Below, in pieces: positions 57,081 through 64,000 of a stretch of DNA of 64,000 nucleotides (positions are counted from its first letter, which is position 1; each line of letters begins with the position of its first letter). The notes beneath the pieces were generated by a model. That model had not been told where the DNA came from. It was given only the letters and a program-made list of their open reading frames with translations, and searched no databases. Origin of the DNA: Pratylenchus scribneri (lineage: Eukaryota > Nematoda > Chromadorea > Rhabditida > Pratylenchidae). Both the position numbers and the translations under genes were made by a program. Where the stretch lies: NCBI GenBank assembly GCA_030063045.1, contig JAQSEB010000092.1:186001-250000 (forward strand), given 5' to 3'.

Positions 57081-60000
57081 TCACACCTAAAGAACATAAA
57101 AATTTTTTAAAAGAATTCGTAAAATTATAAAAACAAAATTATAAAGGATTTTTGAACTTTCTTATCATTTTCATAGATTGGTTATTGCCCACTGAGCTAT
57201 TGTAAAAAGAAAGCTTAAATACTGTAATGGCAATTGTGAATACCCAAGGGAAAATCTAAAAAATTTATCGTTTAAACAAATAAATTTAAGGAGTTAGTGC
57301 AAATTATCCATCGGAATAAATAAGGTTGAATGTAAAGGGTTGACTAATAAAATTGATGGCCAATCTTTTGGTCGGAATATTTCTATTTCTAGGCCAATTC
57401 TAAAATTATTTGGTGGGTTATGGGAAATTGTCCAGCAAAACCTCCCCTCAATTCGGACAACATATGTTCCCGTCAGGCTTAATCCTTTATCGCCTCTAGG
57501 CTTTGTGGTGGAAATCCCTCCAAAAGTAATTCATCTTCACTTACCAAGAATGAGTTCTCAAATTGTTAAATGGAAGAAATCCACAAATTGTTTTACGAAA
57601 TGCAATAGTTCCCTAACAAATGTTTAACCCCAAAATCTGAATAAAACTTTGGTCAAAAAATATACAAAAAAAAAATGTTTAATGCCTAATGATGAATGGA
57701 ATGGAGTATTTATATGTGTAATTTTGACCGCTAGTCGAAAGAGGGATGGGAATGGGACAGCCGAAATCCATCCCAGAATTTATAGGAGTTGGACATTTGT
57801 TTATTTCCAATATTTTATGCTGCTAAATAGAATTGTGTAAATGGCGAATGAATGATGAGCTTATTATCGAGAAAATGAAGAATGGGACGCTGGCGATTGG
57901 ATGGAACTTGATTGATGTGGAAATTGGAAAGTTGGAAAATTGGAATGAATGGCTATAAGATGACATTTTCAGAGGATTTTTTATAGATTTGCTTGATTTA
58001 AAATTGATTGTTTGGTGGTCATTGGGATTAAAAATAATTTTTTAATTCCAGTAAATTCTCAAAATCAATGGCATTGGATTCTTCAAAGGAGATCGAAGGG
58101 AAATGGCCATCAAAAATCCCGGATAAAGTGAAGGCTAACTTGGTTTTATGGCCCATTGGATTGGCCTTTCCCATTGCCACCAACTTGGAGAATGTCTCCT
58201 CTCAGCCATTCATCCATCCATCCATTTGGCCATCAATTGTTGTCGCCATTTTCCTCCAATTTTTGTCCTCTCCTCCTCCCTTTCAATTGACCCTTTGCCC
58301 CCAGGGGCCATTCCAAGGAAGAGGCTAAAAAGACCGACACAAAGAGAGGAGAAGGCACAAATCCGCTTGGATAAAATTTATTGCCCTTGGATATTTTTTC
58401 GTATCAAAAAAGTTGGATGGATTTTGAGGGAACATCTGCCGTGCGGCTGGCACCAAAATTAATTTTTTTATATTTTTGGCTGATCCTAATAGTAAGAGAA
58501 TTCAAACAAAGGTCAATTTTATTAGTTTCTGGAATCGAAAAATGCTGGGAATATTTTTAGCATTTTTGCGATGGTCATTCCACCCGCATTTTTTTGTTTG
58601 GTTTGGCCGCAGTCGCCGCAGACCACTCATTGTTGGTTGGAAAAGGCGGCGAAAAATTGAGTGAATTGAATATGCATTTGCATTTTGAAGGGAGGAGGCA
58701 GCATTTTTGGTCTCGACTTATTGAAAGGGAATTGGCCACAGCAGTTTTGGTAAGGGAAAAATGACCAATTCGAAAATATGTCCATTTTTAGGGAAGTAGG
58801 TGATATTTGATGGAAATTTTAAAAATTAATTGAAGAAATTTCAAAAAATTATAAAAATTTGGATAAAAAAATTTTGAGGAAATTTCAAAAATTAGAAAAT
58901 TTTAAAAAATTTAGAGAAAATTTTTAAAAATTAGAAAATTTAATAAACTATTTGAAAGAAAATTTTAAAAATGGACATCTGTCCCTTCAAATTTGGCCTG
59001 CGATTTTTTGCAATTTTGAGAAGAAGAAGATTTGAATGAATGGGTCGAGAATGGGAATGGGTGGTATGGGAAAAGGGGTCGAGAGGTGAAAAGTGAGGGT
59101 GGATGGAAGGGGGTGAGGAGCATTTGGCCGGTATAATTTATGCATGGGCCTCGGCCATTCACACAATCCCCCCTTCAATTCCACCTGCTGCCCCCTCCCA
59201 AACCTCTTATAAAATATATTCGCCATTGACCTTTTGAGATTGTGGTGGGTGAGCTGGAAATGGAAATGGAAGGGAGGGAAATGGCCAAACCCAAAAATGG
59301 TGACTCCCACACTTGAATGCCCTCAAAAATGGTAGAAATGGCCAATAAAACAAATAAAAATAAGCAAAATTATTAAAAATATTTTTTTAATGAATTGTAA
59401 AATGAATGACAGTAGAATATTGAAGAGGATGGAAGGTAATAAATCATTCAACAAATTTGTGTGTGAGGCCCTTTCTTTGAGGCCATCTTTTTTTTTTGTT
59501 CAAGTTCTGGCGAATGCCAATGAAATGAAGATGAAGAATTAGGGCAAATGAGGAGGACCAGAAGTCATTTTTAGAGTGGAAGGATTAGAATTGGAAATGA
59601 ATGGAAGGGAAAGGTGGACTTCTGGTGGTGCCGAATGCCTTGAATGCCGAAAATGATGATAAGGAGGGCAAAAAAGGGATTAATTTTAAATTTGCAATGA
59701 TAAAATTGGGGAGAAGGAATATTCAAATCTGAATGATGGCGGCATTTTGCCATTTTGAAAGAAAGATTGAATTTGGGTTCGGAAGGCAAAAAAAGTGGGC
59801 GCCTTCTGCTACTGAAGGGAATGCCGAAAAAGATGATAAGGTAGGGAAGAGGGATTAATTTTAAAAGTTGCATTGATAAAATTGAAAGTGGTAGAATATT
59901 TCGGCATTTTGCCCTTTGCCATTTTTATGAGAAAGGCGAAGGGACACTTCCCTTTTAAATTAAGGGAAAAAGGCAAAAAGTTGGTTGATTGAATCCGAAA

Positions 60001-60583
60001 TTTAGCCGACCATGAGCAATCTTCAATCGCCGCCAAAAATGGAAATTGTGAGAAGACATAAAAAGTGGTCAGTAAAAAAGTCAAGATTCATTCAAATGGC
60101 AGTGGATATTAAATTGGGAAGTGATGGATGGTGTGAAAACGGTGTGCTTTTTTAGAGAGGATAATTGGCGGCATTTGAAAAAGAGGATTCATCCGCGTCG
60201 AAAATGTGGCCAACACAAAATGGCCATTTTGCCCTCACTCTCAGGGGAATATTTCAATAATATTTGTAATATATAATTGGGTGGAGGCAACCATAATTAT
60301 TTATTATTATTGCGGATTGGCCGCCGGCTGATGTGAGTTTTGTGCGCGGTCATTTTGATGGAGTAGAGGATGAGATTGGGTGGTGGATTATATGTCCGGT
60401 CAGTCGCAATAATGAGGTGGGAGGGATGGGAGGGGGGATGTTAATAATTAGCCGGGCACCGGAGGGGATGAGCCCCCCAATAGCCGACGATGGCAAAAAG
60501 GGAGGGGAAGCATCGGATGAAGGGGGAATTGTGCCATTTCATGGAAATGCGGACATTGGATACCTCTGGGGCCTTGGGGTCGA

Positions 60584-60600
60584 GGGGGGGGGGGGGGGGG
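60584..60600 (+). repeat. Poly-G tract (17 G)
   Basis: Uninterrupted run of 17 guanines. A shorter run of 10 lies at 60895-60904. Confidence 0.9.
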
Positions 60601-61543
60601 ATATTTGATTTTGCATATTTATTTTCCCCTCCATCACAATCCATTAGAATAATTGGCATTGGCAACATTGTGAAAGGGTTTGTTGGGGTCATCCTCCATC
60701 TCATTGAATGGCAGGGCCAAATCAGTCCTCGCATTGAATTCATTCCAATTCCAACCATTCTTCGTTTTTCTTGACTTCTTCCTTTTCCATTCATTTCCAA
60801 TTGACCATCCGTTGACCACCACCACCAAAATTGACAATGCCATGCCATGACCCTCAAAATGGCCTTTCTTTTCACATTTTGGTGTGGAATGGGAGGGGGG
60901 GGGGTAGATTGAGCGTGCCAATGCCCAATGTGGTGGCCTTTCCAAACAATTGGATGGGCCCTTAATTCTAAATGAATGAAGAGGGGAAAATGGACACGCA
61001 AAACATGAAGACAAGATGGGAATTGAAGGGAAACAGCGGGAAATGGAAGGGAATCGAATGAATGAATGGGGGTTTGGTTCCCGGTGCGCGAGAATATTTT
61101 TTGGCCCTGAATGTTTTGATGCGCACAATTTCAATCAAAAAAAGATAGTCATGGGTTTGGCGAGACAATTTTTTGAGGGGAGGGGAAATTGATGAATGGA
61201 CGAAAAGAGTCAATTTATTTATTAAAATTTTTAGTCAATCTTTCTAAAGAAAATTCGGACAATTTATAATTTGTTTATTTTGATTTCCCCCGTGGGGGAA
61301 ATTGGCAAATTTTGAATTTGAATCCGAAAGGGGGAGGGCGCATAAATTATGTGGAAAAATGTGCGCGCGATTTTCCCGTCGTCTCGACTAATTTTGAGAA
61401 GGGGAAAATGCGGGAAATGGATAGTTTGTCGGGCATTCAGTCCACTTCCACTTCACTCATTTTGCTGATTCTGAGGAAGAAGAAATTTTGGCGAGAGGGC
61501 CAAAACCGGTTATTGAGGGAATTGATTGCGCAAACCAAAGAAA

Positions 61544-61560
61544 GGGGGGGGGGGGGGGGG
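61544..61560 (+). repeat. Poly-G tract (17 G)
   Basis: 17 guanines preceded by 'attgattgcgcaaaccaaag' and followed by 'aacaaaccattgg'. Confidence 0.9.
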
Positions 61561-62098
61561 AACAAACCATTGGATGGGTACAACTTAATTATGGGGGACA
61601 ACAAAACAATTAGCGATAATGGCGCAAAAAGGGGATCAATTAGGGGCTATTTAATCGGCCTGGAACAGAGGGAGGATTCAAGGGGAAAATATTTTGAATG
61701 GATTATTTAAAAATAAAATTTCTATTCATTTATTCATATTCAAAAATGTTCAAAGTAGTCAATATTTTGCATTATTCAAAAAATTAAGTTTTAATGAATT
61801 AATTTATTTATAATTAATAGATTAGAAATCCTGATTTATTAAATCCATGTAAAATTATTTAAAATGGAACGATTAAAATGCACAAATTCCTACGTTATTC
61901 ATTAGAAACCCCACAAAATCATATTTGAACGGATTTGAGTGCTTCTCTTAATTTCTCTTAATTTTCTGTATCAAATCCCTTATAATTCGATTGCCTTCAT
62001 TTGCTTCTCCTCATCAATTCCTCCTAAAATTGATCACATTTCGATTGACGACCCGCCAATTTGTTCGCGCGGCCCGTTGATTGCGCAAAAGTGGGGGA

Positions 62099-62113
62099 GG
62101 GGGGGGGGGGGGG
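62099..62113 (+). repeat. Poly-G tract (15 G)
   Basis: 15 guanines just after 'gtgggggag', preceded by 'gttgattgcgcaaaa', similar to the flank of the tract at 61544. Confidence 0.9.
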
Positions 62114-63374
62114 TCGAATGAATGAACCATTAAACCGCAAACAAACAAACCACCAAAAGGGGGAGGGAAAAATGTGGAAACATGCATGGGATTTTGTGGG
62201 TCACGGTCAATCCCATCCAATCCAAATCCATTTCCCCCAAATTCACATTAATGCATTTAATGAAGGATGAAAAGGTGACACATATTTTTGTGGACAAATT
62301 TGCTCGAAAGCGGAGAAAAATTAACGCCCCAAAAAAATGCCTCAGGGCAAATTTGTACAATATTAGTAAAACCCTTGGAAATGTACAAAATTGGGAATGG
62401 ATTTGGAAGATGGCACAGAAATAAATGTGCGCAAATTGAGGCGATAAAAAATGTAAGGATGGGATTTGGGGTAGAGGATTTGGGGATTGAGTGCCCCGGG
62501 GGCATCCTTTCCAATCCTTGGGGGTCAGTCATCATCGACCAATTTGCACTCTGCTGCTATATTTGGCGGATTAAAACCGAAATATTATTTTTGGGATGTA
62601 AATTGGTTGGATTATATTCAATTTTTGGAATTGTTATGATTTTAAATATTTTGGGTAATTTATTAAAAAAAGGCAAAGGAAAAGAATGGACAAAAATTCG
62701 TATTAGATTAATTTTGGCTGAAAACATTGAAAGGGGATTTTGATTTTTATTGAAAAATATTTTTTTCCACATATTTAAATATTATATTATAAAATTGGCC
62801 ACATTTTATAGCCATAAAAATGCCGTTTAAATATTTATGAGCAAAAAAAATAGTAAACGAGATTTTGGAGGAGGTTGGCAGATGCGCACCATCGCATTAA
62901 ATTGGCGAAAGGATGGAATTGAATTTTGGTGCGCAAAATGGACAAAAAGTGGCTGGTCCCAAGGGAAGGGTTAAGGGGGCGGTTGATTGATGAAATCGAA
63001 AAGAAGAAATGAAGAAAATTGGGGAATTGGGGAATTGTTTGGGAGGACAAAATGGACAATTTAGAGTGCATTTTGGGGGAAGGCGCCACCTATATAATGA
63101 GGCCGATAATTTTTGGGGAGGAATTGTGGGAGGAAAGAAATAAAGGGCATCGGCAGGCAATAAAAGTGGGCAAAAAGGTGGATTTGATTTATGTTTATGC
63201 ATTTCACCTTGCGCCCCAAAAGTAGCCGCCCCTTTTTGGGGTGCGCAGGAAAAAGGAGGAAATTGGAGGGCAAATTCCCAAAAGAATTCATTTTAAAGAA
63301 ATTGAACATTTCTTAATTTGCCGAAAAAACATTGAAATTGTCTATAAAGAATACTTATTGGATAGAGCTGCGTC

Positions 63375-63500
63375 AAGACGCATTGAATGGTATATAATTT
63401 GTTATGGTTTGGACAAAATTAAAGGATATTAAACGGTTTAAGTCCATTTTGGTTTAATGATTCAAAACTAAATTAGAATTGATTATTAAACTAAACCAAA
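63375..63500. repeat. Dispersed repeat, family 3, copy 2
   Basis: Contains 'tggtatataatttgttatgg', then 'aaattaaaggatattaaacg', 'ccattttggtttaatgat' and 'tcaaaactaaattagaattg', matching 7735-7870 block for block. Confidence 0.65.
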
Positions 63501-64000
63501 ATATAATTAAAGGATGCTACTTGATGAGATCTATGAATTGAAATAAGGCTTCTGCCTCTAGGTTTTGTACCGATAAAGAAATGGAACATTTTATGTTTAA
63601 GAGAGGACTTAATTTTTTTCGGATTTTCGTTTTTTTCTTGGTTGCGTGCAAAAATGGCAAAAAATGGGCATATTTGGGGACAGAAATAGCCAATAAAAGA
63701 GGAATGGGAAAAGAAGATGCCAAGGAAAAATGGGCCATCCTTCTTCCTTTTTTTGGCCTTTAGGCAATTCCACATTACTTCTAAGTAATTATTAAAAATG
63801 GGCCATCATTTTTGCAGCCAACTTTTTATGGTCATTGGAATATTGAATGAAAAATATTCCAAAAAAATTAAAATTATAGCCATAGAACGAAGGCCTCTTA
63901 ATTTGGCAAATAATTTAAAGCCTAAATTGGCAAACAAAAATACTAATCCAATATTCCGTTCAATTTAAGAGAAGAATAAAAGGAGGATGGGATTTAGGGC

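Larger units (their letters stand above)
54205..64000. other. Gene-poor region upstream of Toll
   Basis: Nearly 10 kb in which I can support no exon. Frames up to 186 codons exist but are purine/pyrimidine-skewed, overlap each other on both strands and show no domain or protein-like composition. The plus strand is rich in 'ggaatgg' and 'gaaggg' runs. It contains minisatellite array 3, five poly-G tracts and one copy of dispersed repeat family 3. By position it includes the Toll promoter; the far end may belong to a gene outside the window. Confidence 0.55.

Noticed and set aside
60441..61134. Overlapping 166- and 186-codon minus-strand frames
   Set aside because: Two different frames are open over the same purine-skewed DNA, both Pro/Trp/His-rich and unlike real protein, and one crosses a poly-G tract.
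62288..62743. 151-codon plus-strand frame in the gene desert
   Set aside because: No domain, no neighbouring exons, composition like surrounding non-coding DNA.

Overview
This window is nuclear DNA of a nematode, most likely a plant-parasitic tylenchid of the cyst-nematode kind (Heterodera/Globodera relatives). The genes are animal genes with many short AT-rich introns. Their best matches are nematode forms: a tandem-module cystathionine beta-synthase, an HRG-type haem transporter, a CYP3-clan-like P450 and a single Toll receptor. Two introns use GC-AG splice sites. The window opens with the end of a bacterial-type panB gene followed by a complete bacterial-type panC, both split by spliceosomal introns. 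PanC acquired by horizontal transfer has been reported from cyst nematodes. The species assignment is inference.

Layout. 1-2079 (+): panB 3' end and panC (pantothenate synthesis). 2156-6122 (-): cytochrome P450 with a large minisatellite in one intron. 7474-10431 (+): a secreted, extremely acidic protein with dibasic sites. 10637-20075 (-): MED12, with several tRNA-like relics in its introns. 20689-22041 (+): proteasome lid subunit RPN8. 23157-26067: a complete hAT transposon with 16-bp terminal inverted repeats, an 8-bp target duplication and an apparently open transposase. 26578-33233 (+): SLC7-type amino-acid transporter, whose 3.9-kb intron holds a whole cystathionine beta-synthase gene on the opposite strand (27715-30690). 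34070-34776 (+): HRG-1-like haem transporter. 35049-36902 (-): TRMT10C-like mitochondrial RNase P subunit. 37475-39690 (+): eIF3j and thiamine pyrophosphokinase, closely followed by LSD1 (39874-46333, +). 43320-54204 (-): a Toll receptor. LSD1 and Toll are interdigitated: the TIR/TM exons of Toll sit in an LSD1 intron and the last LSD1 exons sit in a Toll intron. 54205-64000: gene-poor DNA upstream of Toll with a third minisatellite array and several 15-17-nt poly-G tracts.

The gene content is mainly housekeeping (transcription mediator, proteasome, translation initiation, mitochondrial tRNA processing, chromatin demethylation) together with nutrition genes. The nutrition set comprises vitamin B5 synthesis (panB/panC), vitamin B1 activation (TPK), haem uptake, amino-acid transport and sulfur amino-acid metabolism. 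The same non-coding families (a 31-32-bp minisatellite and two long-inverted-repeat MITE-like families) recur in introns of the P450 and Toll genes and between genes. Coding coordinates below run from start to stop codon and include introns. Exon boundaries were read by eye from splice signals and protein continuity.
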